A DNA stretch of 64,000 nucleotides from Aquipuribacter nitratireducens (GCF_037860835.1 NZ_JBBEOG010000001.1:558001-622000), one strand, 5' to 3'. Shown: positions 43,237 to 55,512, numbered from the stretch's first letter. The notes: a model not told the origin generated them from the letters alone. A program made the numbers and translations.

Positions 43237-44670
43237 TCAGGAACCGTCGGCGGGACCTCGCCGCCGGCGCAGCCCCGTGGCGCGCGCCAGCGCGACCGAC
43301 GGGCCGAAGAAGCGCGCGGCGGGGGCGCGTCCGCGGGGGTGGGGCCCGGCGGTCCGCAACCGCGCGGCGCCGAGGCTCGCGTCCCACAGGGAGCGCAGCC
43401 GTCGCAGGCGCCGCGCGGCGAGGTCGCCGAGCACGACCCCGCTCGCGAGCGCCCCGGCCGTGCCGATGGCGCCGATGACGTCCGCGACGCCGAGCCCGAC
43501 GTCCGCCTGGCTGATGCGGAACATGCCGCGGTAGACCGCGAGCCCCGGCAGCAGCGGCATGAACCCCGCCACCGCCGGCACGAGCGCCGGCACGTGGGCC
43601 CGACCCGCGACGACCGCGGCGACCGTGCCCGCGACGGTCGCCGCGAGCGCGGTCGAGAACAGCGGCTGGACGCCGACCGTGTCGAGCGCGACGAACACGC
43701 CGCCCGCGCTGAGCCCGATGAGCGCGGCCGGGAGCAGCAGCGACCGCGGCGCGTACACGCTGACGAGGAACAGCAGGCTCGCGAGCGCACCCCCGACGAG
43801 CCGCGCCCACAGCATCCCGGGCGGGTCCTGGCCCGAGATCTCCCGCAGCGGCACCCCGAGCGGCACGGCGACGGCGAGCACCGCCCCGACCCCCGAGGTG
43901 ATCCCGGCGAGCAGGACGACGACCTCGACGAAGCGGCCGGCCGCCGTCACGACGTAGCCGGCGAGCGCGTCCTGCACGGCGGCGAGGAGGGCGACGGACG
44001 GCAGGAGCGCGATGATCCCCCCCGCGACGATGAGGGACGGGCGCACGTCGAGGCCGACCGCGTACGCCGTCGTCGCGACGACGGTCACGATGGCGGCCGC
44101 CGCGGCGTTGCCGAAGAACGGCGGCAGGCCGCGCGACAGGGTGAGGCGGTTGACGACGAGGACGACGTACGTCGTGAGCACCGCGAGCACGATGCCGAGC
44201 ACCCCGCCGCCCAGCAGGAGCACGACCGCACCGGCGAGCCCGGCGAGCCCGGCTTCGGCGGTCCGCCTGCCGTACGGGTAGTCCTGGCTGCGGATCGCCC
44301 GCAGGCCCAGGCCCGCCTGCCGGGGGGTGAGGTGCCCGCGGACGAGGTCGTCGAGGAGCCGGTGCACCCGGATCAGGCGGGTGTAGTCGAGCGTGCGCTG
44401 CTCGACGACCCGCTGCCGCGTGACGGCCGGGCTGTCGTCGTCGCGGGCCCACGACAGCGTGAGGGAGTTGAACGTGACGTCGACCGACACCCGGTGGAGG
44501 CCGCACGCGAGGGCCGCGGCCTCCATCGTCGCCGCGCAGTCGGCGGACCCGGCCCCCGCGGCGAGGACCTCCTCACCCGCCGCCAGCGCGATCCCGAGCG
44601 CCCGGTTGACGCTCACCGGCTCGTCCGGCGGGGTCCACTCGTCGTGGCCGGCGTGGGGCTGCTCCGACAC
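43237..44670 (-). CDS. Threonine/serine exporter family protein (ThrE-like)
   Basis: This 477-residue protein has the two-part ThrE architecture. A cytoplasmic N-terminal DUF1212-like domain (VNRALGIALAAGEEVLAAGAGS, ALACGLHRVSVDVTFNSL) of about 145 residues is followed by about ten hydrophobic helices. These include a region like GNAAAAAIVTVVATTAYAVG and LLPGLAVYRGMF. Characterised members export threonine or serine; substrate here is inferred. A TAGCGT hexamer lies 7 nt before GTG 44670, again suggesting leaderless expression, 51 bp after sdhB. Confidence 0.87.
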   Translation of the reverse strand: MSEQPHAGHDEWTPPDEPVSVNRALGIALAAGEEVLAAGAGSADCAATMEAAALACGLHRVSVDVTFNSLTLSWARDDDSPAVTRQRVVEQRTLDYTRLIRVHRLLDDLVRGHLTPRQAGLGLRAIRSQDYPYGRRTAEAGLAGLAGAVVLLLGGGVLGIVLAVLTTYVVLVVNRLTLSRGLPPFFGNAAAAAIVTVVATTAYAVGLDVRPSLIVAGGIIALLPSVALLAAVQDALAGYVVTAAGRFVEVVVLLAGITSGVGAVLAVAVPLGVPLREISGQDPPGMLWARLVGGALASLLFLVSVYAPRSLLLPAALIGLSAGGVFVALDTVGVQPLFSTALAATVAGTVAAVVAGRAHVPALVPAVAGFMPLLPGLAVYRGMFRISQADVGLGVADVIGAIGTAGALASGVVLGDLAARRLRRLRSLWDASLGAARLRTAGPHPRGRAPAARFFGPSVALARATGLRRRRGPADGS

Positions 44671-44677
44671 GCCCCGG

Positions 44678-44683
44678 ACGCTA
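44678..44683 (-). promoter_or_regulatory. Leaderless-type -10 hexamer (TAGCGT) for the ThrE-like gene
   Basis: On the minus strand TAGCGT is followed by seven bases and the GTG at 44670, with no ribosome-binding site. It lies between the sdhB stop and this gene, so the exporter need not depend on the sdh promoter. Confidence 0.5.
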
Positions 44684-44721
44684 CCGGCGGCCCCGGGGCC
44701 GCGACCGCGGGGTCCGCGGGC

Positions 44722-45527
44722 TCAGACGCTGCGGGAGATGAGCGCCCGCTTGACCTCCTGGATGGCCTTCGTCACCTCGATGCCGCGGGGGCACGCCTCC
44801 GTGCAGTTGAAGGTCGTGCGGCAGCGCCACACGCCCTCCTTCGTGTTGAGGATCTCCAGGCGCAGGTCGGAGCCCGCGTCGCGGCTGTCGAAGATGAACC
44901 GGTGCGCGTTGACGATCGACGCGGGCCCGAAGTACTGCCCGTCGGTCCAGAACACCGGGCAGCTCGTCGTGCACGCCGCGCAGAGGATGCACTTCGTCGT
45001 GTCGTCGTAGCGCTCGCGGTCCGCCTGCGACTGCACGCGCTCGCGGGTGGGCTCCGCGCCCTTCGTGATGAGGAACGGCATGACCTCGCGGTACGCCGCG
45101 AAGAACGGCTCCATGTCGACGACGAGGTCCTTCTCCACCGGCAGGCCCTTGATGGCCTCGACCGTGATCGGCCGGTCGGGGTTGAGGTCCTTGAGGAGCG
45201 TCTTGCACGCGAGCCGGTTGCGGCCGTTGATCCGCATGGCGTCGGAGCCGCAGATGCCGTGCGCGCACGAGCGGCGGAACGTCAGCGACCCGTCCTGGTC
45301 CCACTTGATGCGGTGGAGCGCGTCGAGGACCCGGTCGGTGCCGTAGGCGGTGACCGTGTACTCCTCCCAGTGCGGCTCGCTGTCGCGCTCGGGGTCGTAC
45401 CGGCGAATCTTCAGCGTGACGTCGAAGCTCGGCACCGCCTCCACACCGGCGGACTCCTCGCGCACGTCGGTGTCGCTGCCCGACATCTCGCCCCACGTGT
45501 CGCGGTTCGTGGTCTCCGTCGTCGTCA

Positions 45528-45528
<1 letters not shown>
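44722..45528 (-). CDS. sdhB: Succinate dehydrogenase iron-sulfur subunit
   Basis: SdhB carries electrons from the flavoprotein to the membrane quinone site through three clusters. The 268-residue protein shows the [2Fe-2S] ligands in RRSCAHGICGSDAM and LAC, and the ferredoxin-type Cys groups CILCAACTTSCP and NCTEACPRGI. ATG 45528 overlaps the sdhA stop (ATGA). An N-terminal extension of about 30 residues precedes the conserved start. It is the last gene of sdhCDAB. Confidence 0.96.
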
Positions 45529-47303
<1,775 letters not shown>

Positions 47304-47352
47304 GTCGCTGTCCTCCCGGGGACGAGGGGCTGGGGGGTCCGTGGCTGAGGGG

Positions 47353-47790
47353 TCACTGGCAGACCGACAGCGTCGACTCGGGGTCGATGCACGGGTCGAA
47401 GGTCGTGATGGTGAGCGTGCCGATGAGCAGGGTGAGCGCGACCCCGACGTAGAGCAGGCCGAGCAGCCACAGCCGCGTGCGCTCCCGCTCCGAGTAGTCG
47501 TTGATGATCGTGCGCACGCCGTTGGCGCCGTGCAGGAGCGCGAGCCACAGCATCGTGAGGTCCCACACCTGCCAGAAGGGGCTCGCCCACTTGCCGGCGA
47601 CGAAGGCGAAGTCGATCTGGTTGATGCCCTCGCCCGTCATGAGGTTGACGAACAGGTGCCCGAAGACGAGCACGACGAGCAGGACGCCGGACAGGCGCAT
47701 GAACAGCCAGCCGTAGAGCTCGCCGTTGCCGGAGCGCGGGCGGCGGGAGCGGGGCGCCTCGAGGGTGGGGGCGGACTGCGTCGTGGCCAT
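47353..47790 (-). CDS. sdhD: Succinate dehydrogenase membrane anchor subunit
   Basis: This 145-residue anchor has three helices ([66 protein letters not shown]) with His residues in the first two that can serve as haem or quinone ligands. ATG 47790 lies 2 bp past the sdhC stop. The frame is open upstream, but the conserved protein starts here. Confidence 0.92.
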   Translation of the reverse strand: MATTQSAPTLEAPRSRRPRSGNGELYGWLFMRLSGVLLVVLVFGHLFVNLMTGEGINQIDFAFVAGKWASPFWQVWDLTMLWLALLHGANGVRTIINDYSERERTRLWLLGLLYVGVALTLLIGTLTITTFDPCIDPESTLSVCQ

Positions 47791-47792
47791 GC

Positions 47793-48236
47793 TCACTCCC
47801 CTCCGAAGACGAAGCCGAGGTGCCGGACGGTGAAGGGGATCATGAGGACGACCCAGACCCCGAGCACGCCGTACAGCATGTGGCGGTGGTAGCGGGTGCC
47901 CTGGCTCCAGAAGTCGACGAGCACGACCCGCAGCCCGTTGAGGGCGTGGAAGAGGAAGGCGGCGACGAGGCCGACCTCCGCGAGACCCACGACGGGGTTC
48001 TTGTACGTCTCGATGACGAGGTCGTAGGCCTCGGGGGACACCCGCACCAGCCCGGTGTCGAGCACGTGGACGAGGAGGAAGAAGAAGAGGACGACGCCGC
48101 TGATGCGGTGGGCGACCCACGACCACATGCCCTCGCGGCCGCGGTAGAGGGTCCCGGCAGGCCGACGGCGGGCGGTTCCCGGCGCGCCGGGTGCCGCGCC
48201 GGTGCCCGGCTGCGGGTCGAGGGCGGTGGACGCCAC
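47793..48236 (-). CDS. sdhC: Succinate dehydrogenase cytochrome b556 subunit
   Basis: This 147-residue three-helix subunit has the SdhC signature MWSWVAHRISGVVLFFFLLVHVLDTG, with Arg and His near the first helix. FHALNGLRVVLVDF, with a further His, lies in the second. It starts at GTG 48236 with AAAGGA a few bases upstream and begins the sdhCDAB operon. Confidence 0.93.
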   Translation of the reverse strand: MASTALDPQPGTGAAPGAPGTARRRPAGTLYRGREGMWSWVAHRISGVVLFFFLLVHVLDTGLVRVSPEAYDLVIETYKNPVVGLAEVGLVAAFLFHALNGLRVVLVDFWSQGTRYHRHMLYGVLGVWVVLMIPFTVRHLGFVFGGE

Positions 48237-48369
48237 TGTGCGGTCCTTTCTCGCGTGGCCCCCGGCGGCCGCTGCCGGCCACCAGGGCGGGCCTGGTCGA
48301 CGGGTCCCCGGACGCGCACCGACGGAGCCCTGGTGAGCCCGTGGTCACGCTCGGCGACCCGACCGTCCC

Positions 48370-48375
48370 AGCATA
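48370..48375 (-). promoter_or_regulatory. Putative -10 hexamer (TATGCT) for sdhCDAB
   Basis: On the minus strand TATGCT would give a leader of about 125 nt before sdhC. The leader contains no riboswitch I recognise. No clear -35 is present. Confidence 0.35.
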
Positions 48376-48471
48376 CGGTCAGGTGGCCGAGGGCTCCTGC
48401 CCGGCTCGCGTCACCTGCGTCACACGGTGTCGTCGCGTTTCGCGGCTGCTCGGTCCCCCCGGCGGAGCGGC

Positions 48472-49653
48472 TCAGCGGGGGAACAGGTCGGCCCCGGCGA
48501 CCGCGGACAGGTCGAGCACCTGCCGGCGCGGGGTGGTCGGGTGCGCGGCGCACGCCTCGTCGTAGTAGCCGAGGAGCTGGTCGCAGACGGCCTCCCACGA
48601 CCGCGTGAGCACCGCGCGACGGCCCGCCTCGCCCATGCGCTCGCGCAGGCCGGGATCGCGGACGAGGACGTCGACCTGCCGGCGCAGGGCCTTGTCGTCC
48701 TCCCCGCCGTAGCGGTACCCGGTGACCCCGTGCTGGACGATGTCCCGCGGGCCGCCGACGTCGGGGGCGACGACCGGCAGCCGCGAGGCCATCGCCTCCT
48801 GCAGCGTCTGCCCGAAGGTCTCCTCGGTGCCGGTGTGGACGAAGACGTCGAGCGCGGCGTACGCGTCGGCGAGCGCGTCGCCCTCGAGGTGGCCGAGGAA
48901 CGTCGCCGGCAGCCCGACCTCGGCGAAGAGCCGCTCGAGCGCGGACCGGCTCGGGCCGTCGCCGCCCAGCACGACGCGGACGCCGGGCAGACCGGCGAGC
49001 ACGGCGAGGCGCTCGACGCGCTTCTCGGGGAACAGCCGCCCGACGTAGCCGACGAGCACCTCCCCGTCGGGGGCGAGACGCGCCCGCAGCGCGTGCGCGC
49101 CCTCGCCGTCGCGCCGGCCGGGCCGGAAGCGCTCGGTGTCGACGCCACGGCCCCACAGCCGCACCCGTGGCACGCGGTGGGCGCGCAGGTCGGCCATCGC
49201 CGCACGCGACGGCGCGAGGGTCATGTCCGCCATCTCGTGGACCCGCCGCAGCCACCGCCAGATGCCGCGGGAGGCGACCTTGAACCCGTGGCGGGAGGCG
49301 AAGCCCGCCATGTCGGTCTGGTAGACGGCGACGGTCGGCAGGTCGAGCCGCTCGCACGCCGTGAGCCCGTAGGCCCCGAGGACGAACGGCGCGGCGACGT
49401 GGACGACGTCGGGGGAGAAGTCCTCGAGCGCCTGCTGGACGTGCGCCGTGGGCAGCCCGACGGGGAACTGGCGGTAGCTGAACGCCGTCACCTCGCGCAC
49501 CGGCATGTCCGCGTAGGACTCCGGGGCCGGGCCCGGGCAGATGACGAGGCCCTCGTGGCCGCGGCGCCCGAGGTGCTCGAGCACCCGGCACACGCTGTTG
49601 GTCACGCCGTTGACGGTGGGGAGGAAGGACTCCGCCACGACCGCGACCCGCAT
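48472..49653 (-). CDS. GT4 glycosyltransferase (PimB/MgtA-type mannosyltransferase)
   Basis: This 393-residue GT-B enzyme has the N-terminal acceptor domain (VAVVAESFLPTVNGVTNSVCRVLEHL) and the C-terminal nucleotide-sugar domain: VGYVGRLFPEKRVERL, VVLGGDGPSRSALERL and the E-x7-E segment TEETFGQTLQEAMASRLPVV. It resembles actinobacterial GDP-mannose-dependent alpha-mannosyltransferases acting on membrane lipids. The divergent neighbour makes GDP-mannose, which supports that donor. ATG 49653 starts the family N-terminus and has TACAGT 6 nt upstream; the open frame upstream to 49731 is not needed. Confidence 0.85.
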   Translation of the reverse strand: MRVAVVAESFLPTVNGVTNSVCRVLEHLGRRGHEGLVICPGPAPESYADMPVREVTAFSYRQFPVGLPTAHVQQALEDFSPDVVHVAAPFVLGAYGLTACERLDLPTVAVYQTDMAGFASRHGFKVASRGIWRWLRRVHEMADMTLAPSRAAMADLRAHRVPRVRLWGRGVDTERFRPGRRDGEGAHALRARLAPDGEVLVGYVGRLFPEKRVERLAVLAGLPGVRVVLGGDGPSRSALERLFAEVGLPATFLGHLEGDALADAYAALDVFVHTGTEETFGQTLQEAMASRLPVVAPDVGGPRDIVQHGVTGYRYGGEDDKALRRQVDVLVRDPGLRERMGEAGRRAVLTRSWEAVCDQLLGYYDEACAAHPTTPRRQVLDLSAVAGADLFPR

Positions 49654-49659
49654 GATCGC

Positions 49660-49665
49660 ACTGTA
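49660..49665 (-). promoter_or_regulatory. Leaderless-type -10 hexamer (TACAGT) for the GT4 gene
   Basis: On the minus strand TACAGT is followed by six bases and ATG 49653. There is no ribosome-binding site in between. Confidence 0.5.
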
Positions 49666-49701
49666 ACGGCTGGTCGGCTGCGGGCCGGGGGACACGCTCG
49701 C

Positions 49702-49707
49702 TAGCGT
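49702..49707 (+). promoter_or_regulatory. Leaderless-type -10 hexamer (TAGCGT) for manC
   Basis: TAGCGT ends 8 nt before GTG 49716. The divergent GT4 hexamer lies about 36 bp away. Confidence 0.5.
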
Positions 49708-49715
49708 CAGCGCGC

Positions 49716-50909
49716 GTGAGCGCCTCGTCACCCGACCGGTCGAGCCCGCCCCACCACGCCGCGGGCCCGGCCCCGGGCCGGCTGCCCGGCTTCCACGCGG
49801 TGGTGCCGGCGGGTGGTGCCGGCACGCGGCTGTGGCCCCTGTCGCGGGCGGCGCGACCGAAGTTCCTCCTCGACCTCACCGGCAGCGGGCGCACGCTCGT
49901 GCAGGCGACGTGGGACCGCCTCGTCCCCCTCGCGGGCGAGTCGGGCGTCGTGGTCGTGACGGGCACCCAGCACGCCGTGGCGGTCGCGCGGCAGCTGCCG
50001 GGGCTCGGCGAGGCCGACCTCGTCGTCGAGCCCGCCCCCCGCAACAGCGCCGCCGCCATCGGCGTCGTGGCGGCCGTGCTCGCCGCACGCGACCCCGACG
50101 CCGTCCTCGGCTCCTTCGCCGCCGACCACGTCATCGGTGACGTCGACTCCTTCCACGCCGCGGTGGCGGAGGCGGTCGCCGCCGCACGCGAGGGCTGGCT
50201 CGTGACGATCGGCATGCAGCCGACCGGGCCCTCCACCGGCTTCGGGTACGTCTCGCCCGGCGAGGCGCTCGCGGTGCCCGGTGCGCCGTCGCTGCACCGG
50301 GTCGTCCGGTTCGTCGAGAAGCCGGACGCGGCCACGGCCGAGCGGTACGTCGCCGAGGGCTGGCGGTGGAACGCCGGCATGTTCGTCGTCCGCGCGGCCG
50401 TGCTCCTCGACCTGCTCGCCGAGCACGCGCCGGAGCTCGCCGAGGGCCTGCGACGGATCGGGGAGGCGTGGGACACCCCGCAGCGGGAGACGGTGCTCGA
50501 CGCGACGTGGCCCGGCCTGCCGTCCCTGCCGATCGACACGGCGGTCGCCGAGCCGGCCGCGGACGCCGGGCGGGTCGCCGTCGTCCCCGGCTCCTTCCGC
50601 TGGGACGACGTCGGGGACTGGACCTCGCTCGGGGACCTGCTCGGCCCCGCCGGCGACGGGGCCGGCGTGCCGCTGGGCGACCCGGGGGAGGGGCTGCGGG
50701 TCCTGGGGGACCCGGGCCGCGTCGTGTGCAAGGACGCCACCGGCGTCGTCGTGCCGAGCGGAGGGCGCCTCGTCGTCCTGTCCGGCGTCGACGACGTCGT
50801 CGTCGTCGACACCCTCGACGCCGTGCTCGTCACGACGCGCGAACGCGCCCAGGAGGTCAAGGACGTCGTCGACATCCTCAAGCGGGAGGGCCGCACGGAC
50901 CTCGTGTGA
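49716..50909 (+). CDS. manC: Mannose-1-phosphate guanylyltransferase
   Basis: This 397-residue enzyme makes GDP-mannose from GTP and mannose-1-phosphate. It has the nucleotidyltransferase signature VVPAGGAGTRLWPLSRAARPKFLLDL near residue 29, FAADHVIGD, GFGYVSPGEAL, FVEKPDAATAERYV, WNAGMFV and the metal Asp of WDDVGDW. The product is the presumed donor of the divergent GT4 enzyme. It starts at GTG 49716 and ends 30 bp before the mutase large subunit. Confidence 0.93.
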   Translation: MSASSPDRSSPPHHAAGPAPGRLPGFHAVVPAGGAGTRLWPLSRAARPKFLLDLTGSGRTLVQATWDRLVPLAGESGVVVVTGTQHAVAVARQLPGLGEADLVVEPAPRNSAAAIGVVAAVLAARDPDAVLGSFAADHVIGDVDSFHAAVAEAVAAAREGWLVTIGMQPTGPSTGFGYVSPGEALAVPGAPSLHRVVRFVEKPDAATAERYVAEGWRWNAGMFVVRAAVLLDLLAEHAPELAEGLRRIGEAWDTPQRETVLDATWPGLPSLPIDTAVAEPAADAGRVAVVPGSFRWDDVGDWTSLGDLLGPAGDGAGVPLGDPGEGLRVLGDPGRVVCKDATGVVVPSGGRLVVLSGVDDVVVVDTLDAVLVTTRERAQEVKDVVDILKREGRTDLV

Positions 50910-50926
50910 GGCCCGGGCAGTGCACC

Positions 50927-50932
50927 TAGGCT
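50927..50932 (+). promoter_or_regulatory. Leaderless-type -10 hexamer (TAGGCT) for mutase large subunit
   Basis: TAGGCT ends 7 nt before ATG 50940, with no ribosome-binding site. The small-subunit gene at the other end of the window has the same promoter form. Confidence 0.55.
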
Positions 50933-50939
50933 GCCGCGC

Positions 50940-52520
<1,581 letters not shown>

Positions 52521-52598
52521 GCCCCGGAGCGCCGCGGCCCGGGGTCACGACTCTGCAACGACCGGGCCGGGGGCGTCGGTCCCGACCGTCCGGGCAGG

Positions 52599-52604
52599 TA
52601 TGTT
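52599..52604 (+). promoter_or_regulatory. Putative -10 hexamer (TATGTT) for the nucleoside-binding protein
   Basis: TATGTT would start transcription near 52611, giving a leader of about 90 nt before the GTG at 52702. Confidence 0.45.
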
Positions 52605-52617
52605 CCGTCCGACCGCG

Positions 52618-52666
52618 CGAGGGCGAGTGCCCTCGGAGGGCATCCGGTGCCGCATCACCTGGCACC
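52618..52666 (+). other. Two hairpins in the leader of the nucleoside-binding protein
   Basis: CGAGGGC-GAGT-GCCCTCG (52618-52635) is a perfect 7-bp hairpin. GGTGCC (52646-52651) and GGCACC (52661-52666) form a second stem with a 9-nt loop. Both lie between the predicted transcription start and the ribosome-binding site. I do not recognise a known riboswitch class. Confidence 0.45.
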
Positions 52667-52701
52667 CCCGCGGTCCCGTGGACATCCCAGCAGGAGGCAA
52701 C

Positions 52702-53811
52702 GTGAAGCAGTGGGCGCGTGTGACCGCGGTCGTGGGCCTGTCGGCCCTCGTCCTCGCGGCGTGCGGTGAGGCTCCCGAGGACGAGACGGCGGCCCCGGCC
52801 GCCAGCGGCGACGCGGGCGCGAGCGCGCCGGCGGCCGAGGAGGTCGACTTCACCGGCTGCATGGTGACCGACGCCGGCGGCGTCGACGACCGCTCGTTCA
52901 ACGAGGCGGCCGACCGCGGCCTCAGCCAGGCCGTCGAGGAGCTCGGCATCGAGAAGACGGTCGTCGAGTCGAGCTCGGAGACCGACTACACCCCGAACGT
53001 CGAGCAGCTCGTCCAGCAGGACTGCGACCTCATCGTCGGTGTCGGGTTCCTCCTCGCGGGCGCGGTCGGCGAGGCCGCCGCGGCCAACCCGGAGGAGACC
53101 TTCGCCCTCATCGACTCGACGCTCGAGGAGCCGGCCGACAACGTCAAGCCGCTCCTGTTCAACACGGCGGAGGCCGCGTTCCTCGGCGGCTACCTCGCCG
53201 CGGGCATGACGGAGACCGGCACGGTCGCGACGTTCGGCGGCATCCCGATCCCGCCCGTGACGATCTTCATGGACGGCTTCGTCGACGGCGTCGCGTACTA
53301 CAACGAGCAGAAGGGCACCGACGTCCAGGTCCTCGGCTGGGACAAGGACGCGCAGGACGGCACCTTCACCGGTGACTTCGAGAACCAGGCCCAGGGCCAG
53401 ACGGTGACGGAGAACTTCATCGGCCAGGGCGCCGACATCATCCTCCCGGTCGCCGGGCCCGTCGGCCTCGGTGCCGCCGCCGCCGCGGAGGCCGCCGGGG
53501 ACGTCGACCTCATCTGGGTCGACTCCGACGGCTACGAGTCGGCGTCGCAGTACGGCCCGCTCTTCATCTCCTCGGTGCTGAAGAACATCGACGCCGCCGT
53601 GTTCGACGCCACCCAGGAGACGCTCGAGGACAGCTTCTCCAGCGAGCCCTACGTCGGCACGCTCGAGAACGGTGGCGTGGGCCTGGCCCCGTACCACGAC
53701 TTCGAGGACGAGGTCCCGCAGGAGCTCAAGGACGAGATCACGGCCCTGCAGGACCAGATCATCTCCGGCGAGGTGGCCGTCGAGTCGCCCGCGTCGCCCT
53801 CCGTGGGCTGA
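52702..53811 (+). CDS. BMP-family nucleoside-binding lipoprotein (NupN-like)
   Basis: This 369-residue lipoprotein has a short signal ending in the lipobox LAAC (Cys21) and the BMP/PnrA fold that binds purine or other nucleosides. It shows VTDAGGVDDRSFNEAADRGL, DLIVGVGFLLAGAV, NTAEAAFLGGYLAAGM, FMDGFVDGVAYYN and the late LIWVDSDGYESASQY. GTG 52702 is preceded by AGGAGG at 52692-52697. Downstream ABC genes and cdd, deoA and add support nucleoside uptake. Confidence 0.93.
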   Translation: MKQWARVTAVVGLSALVLAACGEAPEDETAAPAASGDAGASAPAAEEVDFTGCMVTDAGGVDDRSFNEAADRGLSQAVEELGIEKTVVESSSETDYTPNVEQLVQQDCDLIVGVGFLLAGAVGEAAAANPEETFALIDSTLEEPADNVKPLLFNTAEAAFLGGYLAAGMTETGTVATFGGIPIPPVTIFMDGFVDGVAYYNEQKGTDVQVLGWDKDAQDGTFTGDFENQAQGQTVTENFIGQGADIILPVAGPVGLGAAAAAEAAGDVDLIWVDSDGYESASQYGPLFISSVLKNIDAAVFDATQETLEDSFSSEPYVGTLENGGVGLAPYHDFEDEVPQELKDEITALQDQIISGEVAVESPASPSVG

Positions 53812-53830
53812 CGCAGCGGAGAGCCGCTGA

Positions 53831-53863
53831 CGCGGGGGGTGCGCCGACGGCGCACCCCCCGCG
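53831..53863. terminator. Strong hairpin after the nucleoside-binding protein gene
   Basis: A 15-bp perfect stem with a 3-nt loop (arms 53831-53845 and 53849-53863) lies just after the lipoprotein stop. A TACGTT hexamer at 53865-53870 follows at once. It is a terminator or attenuator between the abundant binding protein and the membrane genes. Confidence 0.8.
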
Positions 53864-53864
53864 C

Positions 53865-53870
53865 TACGTT
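53865..53870 (+). promoter_or_regulatory. Putative -10 hexamer (TACGTT) for the nucleoside ABC operon
   Basis: TACGTT follows the hairpin directly and would give a leader of about 39 nt containing the GGAGG of the ATPase gene. Confidence 0.4.
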
Positions 53871-53916
53871 TCCCTACGCGCCCACCCTGCCGCGGGCGCC
53901 GCACGAGGAGGTGACG

Positions 53917-55512
53917 GTGAGACTCGAGCTCGAGGGCATCACCAAGCGCTTCGGGTCCTTCACGGCCAACGACGCCATCGACCTGGTCGTCGAGCCCGGG
54001 GAGATCCACGCGCTGCTCGGTGAGAACGGCGCCGGGAAGTCGACGCTGATGAACGTCCTGTTCGGCCTCCTCAAGGCCGACGAGGGCCGCGTGCTCGTCG
54101 ACGGCGACCCGGTCCGGTTCACCGGCCCGCGGGACGCCATGCAGGCGGGGATCGGCATGGTGCACCAGCACTTCATGCTCGTCCCGGTCTTCACCGTCGC
54201 GGAGAACGTCGTCCTCGGTGACGAGCCGACGAAGGGCGGCGGCTTCCTCGACCGGGCCACCGCGGCCCAGCGGGTGCGGGAGACCTCCGCCCGGTTCGGC
54301 TTCGACCTCGACCCCGACCGCCTCGTCGGCGACCTGCCGGTCGGCGTCCAGCAGCGCGTGGAGATCATCAAGGCGCTCGTCCGCGACGCCGAGGTGCTCA
54401 TCCTCGACGAGCCGACGGCCGTCCTCACGCCCCAGGAGACCGACGAGCTGCTGGGGATCATGAAGGAGCTCGCGGCCTCGGGCACGTCGATCGTCTTCAT
54501 CACCCACAAGCTGCGGGAGGTGAAGGAGGTCGCCGACCGGATCACCGTCATCCGGCGGGGCAAGGTCGTCGGCACCGCCGAGCCGACCGCGTCCGCCACC
54601 GAGCTGGCCTCCCTCATGGTGGGCCGCGCCGTCGACCTCACGGTCGACAAGGAGGACAAGGAGGCGGGCGAGGTCCGCTTCAGCATGCGGGGCGTCAGCC
54701 TCGTGGAGGACGGCATCACGCTGCTCGACGACGTCGACCTCGACGTCCGCAGCGGCGAGATCGTCGCCGTCGCCGGTGTGCAGGGCAACGGGCAGACCGA
54801 GCTCACCGAGACGATCCTCGGCCTCGTCCGGCCCTCGTCGGGGTCGATCACGCTCGACGGCACGGAGCTGAGCGGACGCAGCGTCCGGCAGGTCCTCGAC
54901 GCGGGCGTGGGGTTCGTGCCGGAGGACCGCTCGACGGACGGCGTCATCGGCAGCTTCACGGTCGCCGAGAACCTCGTCCTCGACCTCTTCCACGGCCCGC
55001 CCTTCGCCAGCGGCCTCGCCTACGACCCCAAGGCGGTGCTCGCCAACGCCGAGCACCGCATCGAGGAGTTCGACATCCGCGCGGGCGGGCCCACCTCGAC
55101 CGCCGGGTCGCTCTCGGGCGGCAACCAGCAGAAGGTGGTCCTCGCCCGCGAGCTGTCGCGGCCGCTGCGGCTGTTCGTCGCGTCCCAGCCGACCCGCGGC
55201 CTCGACGTCGGCTCCATCGAGTTCGTCCACAGCCGGATCGTCGCCGAGCGGGACTCCGGCGCGGCCGTGCTCGTCGTGTCGACCGAGCTCGACGAGGTCG
55301 TCGCCCTCGCGGACCGGATCGCCGTCATGTACGCGGGTCGGGTCGTCGGGGTCGTCCCCGCCGACACCCCCCGCGAGGTCCTCGGCCTCATGATGGCCGG
55401 CATGAGCGCCGACGAGGCCGCCCGCGCCCGTGCGAGCGAGGGCTCGGACGCCGCTACCAGCACCCCCAGCACCACCTCCAGCACCCCCAGCACGTCCGGA
55501 GCCGACGCATGA
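53917..55512 (+). CDS. Nucleoside ABC transporter ATPase, two domains (NupO-like)
   Basis: This 531-residue protein carries two ABC ATPase modules, as in the RbsA/YufO group. Domain 1 has Walker A GENGAGKS at 35-42 and the signature LPVGVQQRVEIIKAL with LILDEPTAVL. Domain 2 has a degenerate Walker A (GVQGNGQTEL) and the signature LSGGNQQKVVLARE. GTG 53917 is placed by GGAGG five bases upstream. The last 30 residues are a Thr/Ser/Pro repeat tail. It overlaps the first permease by 4 bp. Confidence 0.93.
   Translation: MRLELEGITKRFGSFTANDAIDLVVEPGEIHALLGENGAGKSTLMNVLFGLLKADEGRVLVDGDPVRFTGPRDAMQAGIGMVHQHFMLVPVFTVAENVVLGDEPTKGGGFLDRATAAQRVRETSARFGFDLDPDRLVGDLPVGVQQRVEIIKALVRDAEVLILDEPTAVLTPQETDELLGIMKELAASGTSIVFITHKLREVKEVADRITVIRRGKVVGTAEPTASATELASLMVGRAVDLTVDKEDKEAGEVRFSMRGVSLVEDGITLLDDVDLDVRSGEIVAVAGVQGNGQTELTETILGLVRPSSGSITLDGTELSGRSVRQVLDAGVGFVPEDRSTDGVIGSFTVAENLVLDLFHGPPFASGLAYDPKAVLANAEHRIEEFDIRAGGPTSTAGSLSGGNQQKVVLARELSRPLRLFVASQPTRGLDVGSIEFVHSRIVAERDSGAAVLVVSTELDEVVALADRIAVMYAGRVVGVVPADTPREVLGLMMAGMSADEAARARASEGSDAATSTPSTTSSTPSTSGADA

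Noticed and set aside
52522-52544. Hairpin after the mutase large-subunit gene as a terminator
   Set aside because: Only six base pairs with an 11-nt loop and no T tract; such pairing is expected by chance in DNA this GC-rich.
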